From Chloroflexota bacterium (GTDB taxonomy: Bacteria > Chloroflexota > Anaerolineae > UBA4142 > SHND01), in assembly GCA_029778615.1 (NCBI GenBank), contig JAKOPZ010000117.1, positions 1 to 64,000 on the forward strand: a stretch of 64,000 bases of DNA, given 5' to 3'. This document shows positions 7,779 through 17,270 of this stretch, in pieces. Each line of letters opens with the position of its first letter. Position 1 is the stretch's first letter. The translations under genes were made by a program, and so were the position numbers. Below the pieces are notes generated by a model. The model had not been told where the DNA came from. It did not search any database and saw nothing but the letters and a program-made list of their open reading frames with translations.

Positions 7779-8496
7779 GCCCTCTATCTCTTCCCGTTCC
7801 AATCTGTTCCGCACAATAATCCTCGTCACCAAACTTGTCCCGCTCGCGTTGGTTGCGCTCGCGGCGTGCAGCACCTCACAAGAGCCGCCGACTGTACCGC
7901 CCACAACAACCATCTCACCAACACGCATTCAAATTATCGAAACGCCCGCACTCAGCCCGTCAACACTGCGCGCGACCGAACCCACAACTCCCGCGCCAAC
8001 ATTTTCTTCTGCAACGGCAACGCGCATCGCCACACGTGCGACAATCGCAACTATACCATCTGCCACGTCGAGCGCGACCCTGACCGCGCTTTGGACTGCA
8101 CCCGCCGCGACGCCTTTGCCATCACAAACGCCAACGGTCAAAATAATTTTCCCCGCAAATTTTCACGGCGACGCCGTGCGCGGCGCGGAATTATTCAAAA
8201 CAATGCAGTGTGCGAGGTGTCACATTCGCCCCGGTCGCGGACGCGCGATTGCGCCCGAACTTGGGCATTTTGCTGCCGACGCGCAAGAAATTATTCGACG
8301 CCCGGACTATCACGGACAGGCGACGACGGCGGCGCAATACATTTACGAATCCATCCTCAATCCCAACGCGTACGTCCTGCCGCCGTTTGGTGATTTGACG
8401 CCTGACAGTTCCAGCATCATGCCCAAAGATTTTTCGCAGCGGCTGAACGAGACCGAAATTGAAAATCTCGTCACCTATTTGCTCACACTGCATTAG
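7777..8496 (+). CDS. c-type cytochrome lipoprotein
   Basis: 239 residues. A lipoprotein signal with lipobox LAAC (Cys31) is followed by a long Thr/Pro/Ala-rich tether (about residues 33-120) and a C-terminal cytochrome c domain with one haem site CARCH and a probable axial Met in SIMPKDF. It is likely an electron carrier tethered to the outer face of the membrane. The start was placed at 7777; ATGs at 7750 and 7762 are possible. In all cases its 5' end overlaps the start of the divergent CoxE-like gene. The 3' end converges on the anti-sigma gene with an 8-bp gap. Confidence 0.87.
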   Translation: MPSISSRSNLFRTIILVTKLVPLALVALAACSTSQEPPTVPPTTTISPTRIQIIETPALSPSTLRATEPTTPAPTFSSATATRIATRATIATIPSATSSATLTALWTAPAATPLPSQTPTVKIIFPANFHGDAVRGAELFKTMQCARCHIRPGRGRAIAPELGHFAADAQEIIRRPDYHGQATTAAQYIYESILNPNAYVLPPFGDLTPDSSSIMPKDFSQRLNETEIENLVTYLLTLH

Positions 8497-8504
8497 AGCG
8501 CGCG

Positions 8505-9266
8505 TCAGTCCAATTTCCCCACAAAGACGCGCGGCGTCGTCGGCGCGAGACTCCCGCCGGTTGGCTCGATGGTGATGCCGATTTCTTGGTATTCGCCGAG
8601 CGGACGCGGCGCTTGAATCACCGCCACCGCGCGCCCATCGTAATCCGCGCGAAAGGTACCGCCATTTTCACGCCCCATGTTATCACGCAGCCACACTTGA
8701 TATACGTGTTCGTGGTCGAGCGGCGCGAGATTGTACAACCATAACAGCCCCGTCGAATTTTGCGCGGTAAGACACAAATAACCCTTGTCGTTCGCCGCCG
8801 CATCCTCGCTGCGAATAGGAACAAATTTCAAATTACGCGCGGCAAAGAGCTGCTGCACTTGCGCGGCTTGCGCGTTGCTCTTTTGCGACTGCCACGCAAA
8901 CGCGCCCACCGCGCCAAACAGAAACAACAAAAAGATTGCGAGCAGTCCAAACGCCCAACGCGGCATCGTCACACCGCGTTCCCAAAAGCGCGCGCGCTCG
9001 CTCCGCGCCGCGCGTCGTTTTTCGAACGACGCGTCGCGTCGCGCATCTGCTGCGGCGAGATTGAGCAAACGCGCGCCGACATGCGCAGGCACAATTTGGG
9101 GCGGAACGTGTTCGAGCAATTCAGCTGCGACAAATTGGTATTCGCTCCACAGCGCGCGGCATGACGGACAAACGTCCAGATGTTGTGCCACACGCGCGGA
9201 CTCGTCCTCCGTCAAACCGCCGACGGCGTACAAAGGAATCTGCTCTTGAACTTGCGAGTGCTGCAT
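8505..9266 (-). CDS. RskA-like anti-sigma factor with zinc-binding ASD
   Basis: 253 residues from the ATG at 9266 (MQHSQVQEQIPLYAVGGL). The N-terminal anti-sigma domain carries the zinc-binding HLDVCPSC (HxxxCxxC) motif. A single membrane helix WAFGLLAIFLLFLFGAVGAF follows near residue 120, and the outside part is an RskA C-terminal-like domain (VYQVWLRDN; GEYQEIGITIEP). It is predicted to hold the ECF sigma factor encoded just upstream at the membrane until regulated proteolysis. In-frame ATGs up to 9383 exist, but the added residues come from intergenic and repeat DNA, so they were rejected. Confidence 0.9.
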   Translation of the reverse strand: MQHSQVQEQIPLYAVGGLTEDESARVAQHLDVCPSCRALWSEYQFVAAELLEHVPPQIVPAHVGARLLNLAAADARRDASFEKRRAARSERARFWERGVTMPRWAFGLLAIFLLFLFGAVGAFAWQSQKSNAQAAQVQQLFAARNLKFVPIRSEDAAANDKGYLCLTAQNSTGLLWLYNLAPLDHEHVYQVWLRDNMGRENGGTFRADYDGRAVAVIQAPRPLGEYQEIGITIEPTGGSLAPTTPRVFVGKLD

Positions 9267-9376
9267 CTCTAAAGATACGTTCCTGCGAATGGCTTGGATG
9301 AATTCCGTACCACCGCATCGAAAACAGTCTAACGCCGAACGCAGCGCGACTGTTTCCGACACGCCAAGCGTCCAGG

Positions 9377-9472
9377 GCATCATTAACCAACTTGTCGTGA
9401 GCGCGTGTTGCTGTTGGGCCGCTTTCTAAACGAGTCCTCGCGCTTGACGCAAAAGAGCTTGTTTAATGATGC
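9377..9472. mobile_element. 96-bp MITE-like element, GCATCATTAA ends (copy 1)
   Basis: Begins GCATCATTAACCAACTTGT and ends AGCTTGTTTAATGATGC, giving imperfect terminal inverted repeats of about 17 bp. A second copy of exactly 96 bp with about 11 mismatches (roughly 88% identity by eye) lies at 54638-54733. It sits directly behind the ECF sigma factor stop codon. No coding capacity and no transposase in the window. Confidence 0.8.
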
Positions 9473-9473
9473 A

Positions 9474-10079
9474 TTAGGGCAAATGGGCATCGCCATCCTT
9501 TAGCATCGCGCGCAATTTTTTCAAGCCAAGCAAGATACGACTTTTGAGCGTGCCAAGTGGAATGTGTAGATGCGCGGCAATCTCTTCGTGCGTGTACCCT
9601 TGAAAATAACACAGTTCAATCGCGAGGCGTTGTTCGGGCGGAAGATGCCGCAGGAGCAGATGCAGTTCGCGCTGCGAATCTATCGGTTCGACGAGGGGGG
9701 CGAATTCTTCGGCGACGGACGCGTCGTCCAAAGACAATGCAGATTGAATGCGGCGGCGGCGGCGGCGCAATTGGTCAATCGCGCGATTGCGTGTAATGCT
9801 CAAGAGCCAGGTCCGAAAACGCGCATAATCGGCTTGGTATTGCTCGGCTTTGTTCCAGACGGTTAAAAAAATTTCCTGCGTCAGTTCTTCGGCGACGGCG
9901 GCATCGCGCAAAATATACTGCGCCAGCGAATATACCGCGCTGCCGTGACGTTCGTACAATTGCCGCAACGCGGCAGGGTCGCGCGCGAGCACCTGGACCA
10001 ACAGCTGCTCGTCCGAGACAACTGCCGCGTCAATCTCTGCAGAATGGGATTGCACGGGCGTTATTGTACATGAAATCAA
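9474..10079 (-). CDS. ECF RNA polymerase sigma factor
   Basis: 201 residues. Region 2 includes VYSLAQYILRDAAVAEELTQ and FRTWLLSITRNRAIDQLRRR. Region 4 has the helix-turn-helix QGYTHEEIAAHLHIPLGTLKSR. This is the SigK/ECF type paired with RskA-like anti-sigma factors, and that partner gene follows directly. The longest reading starts with TTG at 10079, overlapping the MoxR TGA by three bases, which suggests translational coupling; a GTG at 10055 is an alternative. It probably controls a cell-envelope or redox stress response; the regulon is unknown. Confidence 0.92.
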   Translation of the reverse strand: MISCTITPVQSHSAEIDAAVVSDEQLLVQVLARDPAALRQLYERHGSAVYSLAQYILRDAAVAEELTQEIFLTVWNKAEQYQADYARFRTWLLSITRNRAIDQLRRRRRRIQSALSLDDASVAEEFAPLVEPIDSQRELHLLLRHLPPEQRLAIELCYFQGYTHEEIAAHLHIPLGTLKSRILLGLKKLRAMLKDGDAHLP

Positions 10080-11050
10080 CGTCCGCGTCGCGGATTAAAG
10101 CGCGTCAAATTGCTGCGCGGTTCATCATCATCGTCGTCGCTCATGCCGCCTTTGAATTCACCCAAAACGCGTTTCGCGCGCTGTACGTCCTGTTCGTACT
10201 TGAGCAATATCGTCAGCGTATTGTCCAACACTTTTTCGTCAATGGATTTGGCGTTCAACATCACCAGCGCGCGCGCCCAGTCCAGCGTTTCGCTCACGCT
10301 CGGATATTTTTTCAATTCCAACCCGCGCAAGCGTTGGACGAGCTCCACTGCCTGTTTTGCCAACTGCGGCGAAAGGTCGGGCACTTTGAGGCGCACGATA
10401 CTCAACTCGGATTGAACGGTCGGATAATCAATGTGCAAGTATAGACAGCGGCGTTTCAACGCTTCCGAAAGTTCGCGCGTGTTGTTGGAGGTGAGCAAAA
10501 CGAGCGGCATGTGTTTCGCTTTGATGGTGCCGAGTTCGGGAACGGTGACTTGGAAATCGCTCAGCACTTCCAGGAGAAATGCTTCAAACTCGGCGTCGGC
10601 GCGGTCAATTTCGTCAATCAACAACAGTGTCGGATGGTCACTGTCAATCGCGCGCAAAAGCGGACGCGGCAAAAGGAAACGCTGGGAAAAGAAAACATCC
10701 TCTTCTTTTGCCACGCGGTCTGCCGCTTCGGCGAGCGAACGCGTATCGTTCAGCATCGTCGCGAGTTTATCGCGCAGCAGCTGTGTGTACAACATCTGCT
10801 TGGCATATTCCCATTCGTACAATGCTTTCGTTTCGTCCAGCCCTTCGTAACATTGCAAACGAATCAATTCGCGCTGCACCGCGCCCGACCACGCTTTCGC
10901 GAGTTCGGTTTTGCCAACGCCCGCAGGACCCTCGACGAGAACAGGTTTCTGTAATTTATCTGCCAGATAAACGACGGTTGAAATTTCTTCGGTCGCAATA
11001 TATTGCTGTGTGGCAAGCGCATCGCGCACTTGCTGAATGGAATCAAACAT
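10076..11050 (-). CDS. MoxR-family AAA ATPase (CoxD-like)
   Basis: 324 residues. Walker A GPAGVGKTELAK near residue 41, Walker B LLLIDEIDRAD near 145, sensor 1 LTSNNTRELSEALKRRC. MoxR ATPases work with VWA proteins as chaperones for metalloenzyme maturation; the CoxE-like VWA gene at 6378-7778 is a good candidate partner. An acidic stretch (DDDDDE) lies near the C-terminus. It heads an operon-like run MoxR, ECF sigma, anti-sigma with a three-base overlap at the first junction. Confidence 0.92.
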   Translation of the reverse strand: MFDSIQQVRDALATQQYIATEEISTVVYLADKLQKPVLVEGPAGVGKTELAKAWSGAVQRELIRLQCYEGLDETKALYEWEYAKQMLYTQLLRDKLATMLNDTRSLAEAADRVAKEEDVFFSQRFLLPRPLLRAIDSDHPTLLLIDEIDRADAEFEAFLLEVLSDFQVTVPELGTIKAKHMPLVLLTSNNTRELSEALKRRCLYLHIDYPTVQSELSIVRLKVPDLSPQLAKQAVELVQRLRGLELKKYPSVSETLDWARALVMLNAKSIDEKVLDNTLTILLKYEQDVQRAKRVLGEFKGGMSDDDDDEPRSNLTRFNPRRGR

Positions 11051-11293
11051 TCTGAAAGGAACGGACGCGGGTGACGCTCAAGGCGATACTCGTCGCGCGT
11101 ATCCGTTGTCGAAACAGTTTCAATTTTGGCAGCGTGGAAGGACATTGCTGCGTATGTATTACGAACAAAAGGCGTGGGTGAAATTGGCGCGGCACAAGTC
11201 CATTTTTGCCGCGCGCGGAGTGACCAAAATTTTACCTCATTTAGAAATGGCGTCAACGTGCCAAAGGGACACTTTCGCCGTGCGACGCAAATC

Positions 11294-12895
11294 TCAAGGG
11301 TTCCCCGCTTGCGCCACCGTGAGCGGCACGCTCGTTCGTTCGTCCAAATTCTCCCAATGATACAAACCCCATTCCGGCGGGTCTCCGCACCCCGAACACG
11401 GAAAACGCGTCACGACCACCGGCGTCGTAATGCCTCGCCCGATGCGCGCCGCCGCGTCGGCGTAGGTAATGAGATAGGCGCGGTCATACGGACGCAGAAT
11501 GTTTCGCACATAGTCCACCGCCCCATCATCCGCCAGAGAGACTAATTGATATTTTTGATGAGTCAGACGCAAGAGATAAATCAAATTGCTCGCGACGGCG
11601 CCGCCCCGCCCCGTGCGTACATTATTCAACGTGTGGTCGAGCAATATAGGCACACCGGCATCATTTTGTAGATAGGTCACAATATCCAACATGCCATTGT
11701 TGGTCTTGGATTGGGCGAGCGCATCGTCATAGTACTGCTGCAAGCCAATCAACGGCACAACACATACCACACCCAGCGCGAGTGCCCACGCGCCGCGCGC
11801 CCCATACACATAAATTTTTTCTGCTGCGCCCGCGCGTTCCCAAACATAAATCAAAAGCATGCCCCACGCGGCAAAGACCAATGGCAGCAGCGGTTCAAAA
11901 TAACGCGCGCTGTCCGGCAGCGCATAAAAACGATTAAAGGTGGCGAAAAAGAAAATCGCGCCGCCAATCCCCATGAGAGGCAATTTTTCGCCACGCCGCG
12001 CGAGCCACACCGCCGCGCCAAATGTGAGAATCCAAAACGCAAACGTTGCGAGCACGGCTGCCGCGTCACCCAACTGCTCGCTCATCACGCCACTACCCAC
12101 TTGCGCGACCGTCCACATAGTGAGCCGCAAATTTCCGAGAACCGTTTGGAGCGAAGGGGCACTTTCGAACGCGTACTGTTGTTGACGCGCCGCGTTCAAC
12201 GAACCACCCGGGGAAAGCAAATTATAGTACAGCACCGGGCTGTAGGCGAGAAATGCCGCGCCCACCGCCAAGTACGGGGCAAACGATTTGAACTGTGCGC
12301 GCGTTTTGGAATTCCACAAAAAATCAATTGCGAACGCGGGCGCGAGCGCAAGCGCGGAGGGATGGGTTTGGACTGCCAATCCGAACAACAGTCCGGCGAG
12401 GACAAGCCACCAATGCTTTGTGCCGCGCGTCCCGCGCACATAGGCATAGAGTGACAGCGTGGTAAAAAACGGCGTCGTACAGTTTGACCAGGCGACGTGA
12501 CTGTTGAACAAAATGTGGTACGAATTGACGGCGAGCAAAAGTGCGGCGATGAGCCCCACACGGGAATCGCCGCGCGCCAGCGTTTTGCCCAACGCGAACG
12601 CGGCAAGCACTGTCAACACGCCCATCCCGAATACAAACGCGCGCGGCAGTTCAGGACTATAGCCGAAGATTTTCAACAGCGCGGCGTTCGCATACGCAAA
12701 CAGCGGTCCGTCGTACGAGTCCACCGCGACGAGCGGGTAACGTCGCTCCTCCAACATCGTCATCGCCCACTGCACTTCTTTGTACTCATCCGTGAGCGGA
12801 GGAATTGCCATCCAATTCGGCAAACGGACCAAGATTGCCAAACCAAGAACAAAAACGAGCGCGAACCACTGGAACGGAATTTTCAACGACGACAC
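11294..12895 (-). CDS. GT39-like (ArnT/PMT-type) membrane glycosyltransferase
   Basis: 533 residues with about ten hydrophobic helices in the first 400. The acidic TDEYKE pair in the first outside loop is in the position of the catalytic D/E of GT-C enzymes such as ArnT and protein O-mannosyltransferases. These use polyprenyl-phosphate sugars to glycosylate lipids or proteins at the outer face of the membrane. The chosen start is GTG at 12895, with GGAG nine bases upstream. It lies downstream of the ABC exporter on the same strand. The substrate is unknown; two related-looking proteins lie at 26062 and 50697. Confidence 0.82.
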   Translation of the reverse strand: MSSLKIPFQWFALVFVLGLAILVRLPNWMAIPPLTDEYKEVQWAMTMLEERRYPLVAVDSYDGPLFAYANAALLKIFGYSPELPRAFVFGMGVLTVLAAFALGKTLARGDSRVGLIAALLLAVNSYHILFNSHVAWSNCTTPFFTTLSLYAYVRGTRGTKHWWLVLAGLLFGLAVQTHPSALALAPAFAIDFLWNSKTRAQFKSFAPYLAVGAAFLAYSPVLYYNLLSPGGSLNAARQQQYAFESAPSLQTVLGNLRLTMWTVAQVGSGVMSEQLGDAAAVLATFAFWILTFGAAVWLARRGEKLPLMGIGGAIFFFATFNRFYALPDSARYFEPLLPLVFAAWGMLLIYVWERAGAAEKIYVYGARGAWALALGVVCVVPLIGLQQYYDDALAQSKTNNGMLDIVTYLQNDAGVPILLDHTLNNVRTGRGGAVASNLIYLLRLTHQKYQLVSLADDGAVDYVRNILRPYDRAYLITYADAAARIGRGITTPVVVTRFPCSGCGDPPEWGLYHWENLDERTSVPLTVAQAGNP

Positions 12896-12977
12896 GCCGG
12901 GCTCCTCTTACAAGTTTATTCAAAAACGATGAGAGGCGGAAATTCGTTCCGTTCGCGGCAAGCGACGCGCCGGGTTT

Positions 12978-14957
12978 TCAAACGTTCGCGTCTTGGACGC
13001 GCAATTGTTCGCGAAACTGTGTGCGATACAAGCGCGCGTACAAACCATCTTGTTCCAACAACTCGGCGTGCGTGCCGCGTTCGACAATCCGTCCGCCGTC
13101 CACGACGAGAATCACATCCGCTGCGAGAATGGTCGAGAGGCGATGCGCGATGACGACGCTCGTACGGTTGTGCATCAGGGGTTTCAGCGCGTCTTGAATT
13201 AATGCTTCCGATTCGGAATCGAGTGAGGAAGTCGCTTCGTCGAGTACGAGGATGCGCGGATTTTTGAGAATGACGCGCGCAATCGCGACGCGCTGTTTTT
13301 CGCCGCCGCTCAAACGATAGCCGCGTTCGCCGACCACCGTGTCGTACCCTTTGGGCAATTTCGAAATAAAATCGTGAATGTTCGCCGCTCGCGCCGCCAC
13401 TTCCATTTCCGCCTGCGTCGCGTCTTGTTTTGCGTACAGCAAATTCGCGCGCACAGTATCGTGGAACAAATACGTTTCTTGCGTCACCATGCCAACATGA
13501 TGCGCGAGCGATTCTTGCGTCACGTCGCGCAAATCGTGCTCGTCAACCAAGATGCGTCCTTCGGTCGGGTCGTACAAACGCGGAATGAGATATGTAATGG
13601 TCGTTTTGCCCGCGCCGCTCGGACCGACGAGCGCGACGAGCTGCCCTGCGCGAATGTCGAGCGAAACATTTTCCAGCGCCCAGCGCCGCGTGGGCACAAT
13701 CCGCGCGCTGTGTTCCTCAGCGTCCTCAGCGTGGACATGTCCGTTCGCGCCGTTGCCGTTCGCGCCGTTGCCGTTCGCGTTGGGATGGAAATGCGGCTCG
13801 CCCATTAACTCGCGCATGTACGGATTTTGATTCTCGTGTTCGTCTTTGGCGAGATACGAAAAGGAAACATTTTCAAAACGCAGATTGCCTTGAATGTTTT
13901 TCAATTCCACCGCGTCGGGCTTGTCCTGAATTTCGACGGGAATGTTGAGCGTTTCAAACACGCGCTCGAACGAAACAAGCGACGTTGCCAAATCTACGCG
14001 CGAATTAATCAGCGCGGTAATCGGTCCGTACAATTGCGCAAGATACGCGGCGAACGCGATGATGGTGCCGACGGTGAACGCGCCTTGAAAGACCAACACG
14101 CCGCCGCCGAAATAAACCATCGCCGTGCCCATCGCCGCGACGAGTCCGAGAATGAGAAACAATACGCGCCCGACGATGGACTGACGCACGCCAATATCGG
14201 CGAGCTTTTCGGAATAGTCGCCGAATTTTTTCACTTCGTATTTTTGGCGCGCGAACAGTTTGGTGAGGAGCGCGCCGCTCACGTTCAACGTTTCCGACAA
14301 TTGCGAATCGAGTTCGGCGTTGAGTTGATATTGTTCCTTTACCAATTTGCGGAGTGTCAGACCGATGCGCCGCGCGGGCAAGAGAAACAAGGGAAAAATA
14401 ATCAGCGCGAGGGCGGTGAGACGCCAATCGAGCGCAATCATTACGCCGAGAATCAGCACCACATTCACCGCGTTGGTGATGATGCTGATGAACGTGCCCG
14501 TCACCGCGCGCTGCGCGCCGATGACATCATTGTCGAGCCGCGAAATCAATTCGCCCGTTTTGACGTTCGTGAAAAAACGGAGCGACATTTGCTGCATGTG
14601 CGCGTACAGCGCTTTGCGTAAATCGGCAATCACACTTTCGCCGACGCGCGACGAAAGATAGCGCTGCCCCATGCCAATGAGACCATCAAGCAGCGGAATC
14701 GCGACGAGTCCGAGCGAATAGTAAATCAACAGCTGTAAATTATTTTTGCCGAGCGCGTCGTCAATGATGCCGCGATACAAGAGCGGCGGAATCAGCCCAA
14801 TCAATGAAGAAACAAAAATCGCAAACAGCAGCAATGTCAACTGCAACGCGTACGGGCGCGCGAACTGCGCCACGCGTTTCAACAACGGAAGCGAGATATT
14901 TGTTTTGTCTTTTTCGTCGTACTGGATGTACCGCCACCAACCACCACCGCCGTGCAT
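12978..14957 (-). CDS. ABC transporter, fused permease and ATPase (exporter type)
   Basis: 659 residues from the ATG at 14957, preceded by a very good GGAGG site seven bases upstream. Six membrane helices (about 45-340) are followed by a nucleotide-binding domain with Walker A GPSGAGKTT, signature LSGGEKQRVAIAR, Walker B ILVLDEATSSLD and switch histidine IAHRLST. This is the MsbA/LmrA-like type, working as a homo- or heterodimer. Between the two domains is a low-complexity insert made of GNGAN repeats followed by His, Glu and Asp-rich residues, encoded by a 15-bp tandem repeat near 13741-13779. The substrate cannot be told. Confidence 0.93.
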   Translation of the reverse strand: MHGGGGWWRYIQYDEKDKTNISLPLLKRVAQFARPYALQLTLLLFAIFVSSLIGLIPPLLYRGIIDDALGKNNLQLLIYYSLGLVAIPLLDGLIGMGQRYLSSRVGESVIADLRKALYAHMQQMSLRFFTNVKTGELISRLDNDVIGAQRAVTGTFISIITNAVNVVLILGVMIALDWRLTALALIIFPLFLLPARRIGLTLRKLVKEQYQLNAELDSQLSETLNVSGALLTKLFARQKYEVKKFGDYSEKLADIGVRQSIVGRVLFLILGLVAAMGTAMVYFGGGVLVFQGAFTVGTIIAFAAYLAQLYGPITALINSRVDLATSLVSFERVFETLNIPVEIQDKPDAVELKNIQGNLRFENVSFSYLAKDEHENQNPYMRELMGEPHFHPNANGNGANGNGANGHVHAEDAEEHSARIVPTRRWALENVSLDIRAGQLVALVGPSGAGKTTITYLIPRLYDPTEGRILVDEHDLRDVTQESLAHHVGMVTQETYLFHDTVRANLLYAKQDATQAEMEVAARAANIHDFISKLPKGYDTVVGERGYRLSGGEKQRVAIARVILKNPRILVLDEATSSLDSESEALIQDALKPLMHNRTSVVIAHRLSTILAADVILVVDGGRIVERGTHAELLEQDGLYARLYRTQFREQLRVQDANV

Positions 14958-15052
14958 AGGACCTCCATTCAAAAATCGAGACGAGTGAACAAAGATTATA
15001 GCACTCGCATTCTGCTTGAACAATCGCCAAAAGGATAGTTTCGCACGGAAAT

Positions 15053-15085
15053 AAAAAATCGCCGCGCAGTTCGCGCGGCGATTTT
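15053..15085 (-). terminator. Intrinsic terminator of the LRR gene
   Basis: On the minus strand AATCGCCGCGC and GCGCGGCGATT form a strong stem with a five-base loop, followed by TTTTTT, 25 bp past the LRR gene stop codon. Confidence 0.85.
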
Positions 15086-15110
15086 CGTTCGTCTCAAGAG
15101 ATGTTTACAC

Positions 15111-17186
15111 CTACGGGCACACCTCCAACGGCACAGACAACGGCTTGCCGTCAAGATTTTGATATGCCTCGTATTTGCCCGGCGCGAACCAGGTCGCCGC
15201 TTGCGCATAATATTTTTCACACGGTCCGCCGCGCCCACCTGTCACCGGCACATGCGAAACATTCACGTAACTGATTCCGCTTTGAAGCGTCCCTTTGTTA
15301 TCGTGTAAAGAATCTCCAAAAAATTTTCCTCTTTTCTTGTCTGGAGCGTTTTCGCCATAGATGAGGAGCACTATCAAGTCCTTGTAGTTTTGCGGCTTGC
15401 CGCTCGAGTTCAAAAAAGTGAATGTAAACGTTGCGGTTTGGTTCCGTTTTGGGTTGCTCGGCGAAATGACAATGTTGGTAACGCAGACGCCCGAAGGAGC
15501 AGGACACTTTTTGTCAACGTTGTTGTCAACGGGATTCGGGTTGGGATTCGGATTGGGATTGGGATTCGGATTTGGGTTGGGTGGGTCAAGCTTGTCGCAC
15601 GCCTTCTGCGTCCACACAAAATAGAACGCGCCATGATTGACAGAACGCCGCGTCAAGCCGAATACTTGACCCCCCACCTTGTTCACTGCCGTATATGAAA
15701 TCGGCTGCCACGCCATTGCGATGTGAGGATATTTCCCACAGTTGACTTGTGCGCCCGACAAGAGTTCGCCCGCGATTCGCGTGGCATTCTGAACTCCCTT
15801 GGCAGCCAACCATCGTCCAAATGCTCGCGCCTCCAAGAGGGCTTGGCTCTTTATCTCCGCCATGATTTTCGCGCTCGCCGCGCCTTCGGTTACGACGAGT
15901 TCGACTCCCCACTCCAGAAACTTGGCCGGACTTGCCCAATTCACAAACTGTCGCGAAGCAAAATAAACATTTTCGGCTCCGCCATATTTGTCATAGATTT
16001 CTTGGCGAATGCGCTCGTACTCATTGTGAGTGATGGTTTGGATAAACTTGGGTGAGGGAACCAATTCGAGCGCGGCAGCAATGTCCCCACTGATTGCCCG
16101 CTGAAGTCGTTCGAGGTCAAATTTTGCGTCAAAGACATCAAAGCACTCGAAATCGAACCATTCGAACCACCTGGGCAGTGGACAAATATGGACTGTACCA
16201 AAGTCCCAGTTCCCAGAGAACCGATTGGTTTCAAGATTGTAAATGATTTTGGCGTGTGATTCGTACGGCACGCGGTAATCGCAGTCTTTGAATGGATTCA
16301 AATCTTTCCAACACTTGTGTTCGCCCCAAGAATGGCACGCGGTGATTGTTGCAACCACCGTAATTTCGCGCGCGTCTATGTTCAAGGTAGCCGAATCTAT
16401 AGAGTCACTTCCGCAATTTCCCGGTTTGGGCAGGCGGTCCAAAATCGTTGTCAGTGCGGATTGCATTTCGGCTTGCGCTTTGAGCTCGATTTCATTTTTG
16501 AGGAGCTTTTGGAGATTTGAGGGCAATAAGCCTGTAATGGAATTGCCGTCCAAATTGATCGCGCGCAGTTTGCTTAGCTTTCCGAACGCCGCAGGAATTT
16601 TGCCGGACAGTGAATTGCCGTCAAGATAAAGTCGCTCGAGTGCTGCAAGCTCTCCGAACGATTCGGGAATACCGCCATTCAGCCGATTGTCGGCGAGACT
16701 CAATAATTGCAATGCGGCGAGATTTCCCAGTTCGGCAGGAATTTGTCCGTCCAACTGATTGCTTTGCAAGGTCAAGCTGACCAGATTTTGCAGATTGCCT
16801 AATTCGCGCGGCAAACTTCCTCTCAAACTGTTCGATTCCAGCCGCAGCTCTCGCAGCGCGCCCAGTTGTCCCAAACTTGGCGGCAGCGTTCCACTCAACT
16901 GATTGTCTGCCAAATAGAGCGCGCGCACTCGCCCGGCCTCGCATTCCACGCCGAGCCAGTTGCACGGATGAGTGTTTGCCAACCAGCCAAAATTGTCTCT
17001 CCAATTCGCGCCTTGCGTATCATTGTACAAACTGACGAGCGCCTGACATTCGGCTTGCGGAATCTCATCAATCAAAGAACACGAAATCCCGGCGGCGCTC
17101 GCGGTCCCCGATTGTGCTAACAGCATGAGTGCCAAAGCCATCACGACGGAAGCGACAACGAGAATTTGCTTGGTATTTGTTTTCAT
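15111..17186 (-). CDS. Exported leucine-rich-repeat protein
   Basis: 691 residues from the ATG at 17186; ATGs at 17210 and 17216 are possible, but 17186 gives a clean signal peptide (KQILVVASVVMALALMLLAQ, cleavage near TASA). Residues 35-80 resemble the plant-type LRR N-cap (NDTQGANWRDNFGWL, CNWLGVECEAGRV), then about six LRRs of the LxxNxLxGxIPxxLGxL type. A long unassigned middle region follows, then a (Pro-Asn) spacer and a C-terminal beta-rich domain with several Cys. It is probably a surface protein for binding or adhesion. The spacer is encoded by hexamer repeats near 15534-15590. It lies 84 bp downstream of the propeller gene on the same strand. Confidence 0.85.
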   Translation of the reverse strand: MKTNTKQILVVASVVMALALMLLAQSGTASAAGISCSLIDEIPQAECQALVSLYNDTQGANWRDNFGWLANTHPCNWLGVECEAGRVRALYLADNQLSGTLPPSLGQLGALRELRLESNSLRGSLPRELGNLQNLVSLTLQSNQLDGQIPAELGNLAALQLLSLADNRLNGGIPESFGELAALERLYLDGNSLSGKIPAAFGKLSKLRAINLDGNSITGLLPSNLQKLLKNEIELKAQAEMQSALTTILDRLPKPGNCGSDSIDSATLNIDAREITVVATITACHSWGEHKCWKDLNPFKDCDYRVPYESHAKIIYNLETNRFSGNWDFGTVHICPLPRWFEWFDFECFDVFDAKFDLERLQRAISGDIAAALELVPSPKFIQTITHNEYERIRQEIYDKYGGAENVYFASRQFVNWASPAKFLEWGVELVVTEGAASAKIMAEIKSQALLEARAFGRWLAAKGVQNATRIAGELLSGAQVNCGKYPHIAMAWQPISYTAVNKVGGQVFGLTRRSVNHGAFYFVWTQKACDKLDPPNPNPNPNPNPNPNPNPVDNNVDKKCPAPSGVCVTNIVISPSNPKRNQTATFTFTFLNSSGKPQNYKDLIVLLIYGENAPDKKRGKFFGDSLHDNKGTLQSGISYVNVSHVPVTGGRGGPCEKYYAQAATWFAPGKYEAYQNLDGKPLSVPLEVCP

Positions 17187-17270
17187 GGTTGCACTCTTTT
17201 TTTGAGCCATGTTCAAAGCGCAACGACGCGATTGAACTGATTTCCATTGAGATTTGCGGTCAACAAACCT

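Noticed and set aside
7053-8393. 446-codon plus-strand open frame opposite the CoxE-like gene
   Set aside because: It is the shadow of a real minus-strand gene in G+C-rich DNA; His/Arg/Ala-rich composition, no domain, and it runs across the cytochrome gene in another frame.
9267-9383. 39-codon extension of the anti-sigma factor
   Set aside because: It reaches into the 96-bp repeat element and lacks similarity to the family's N-terminus.
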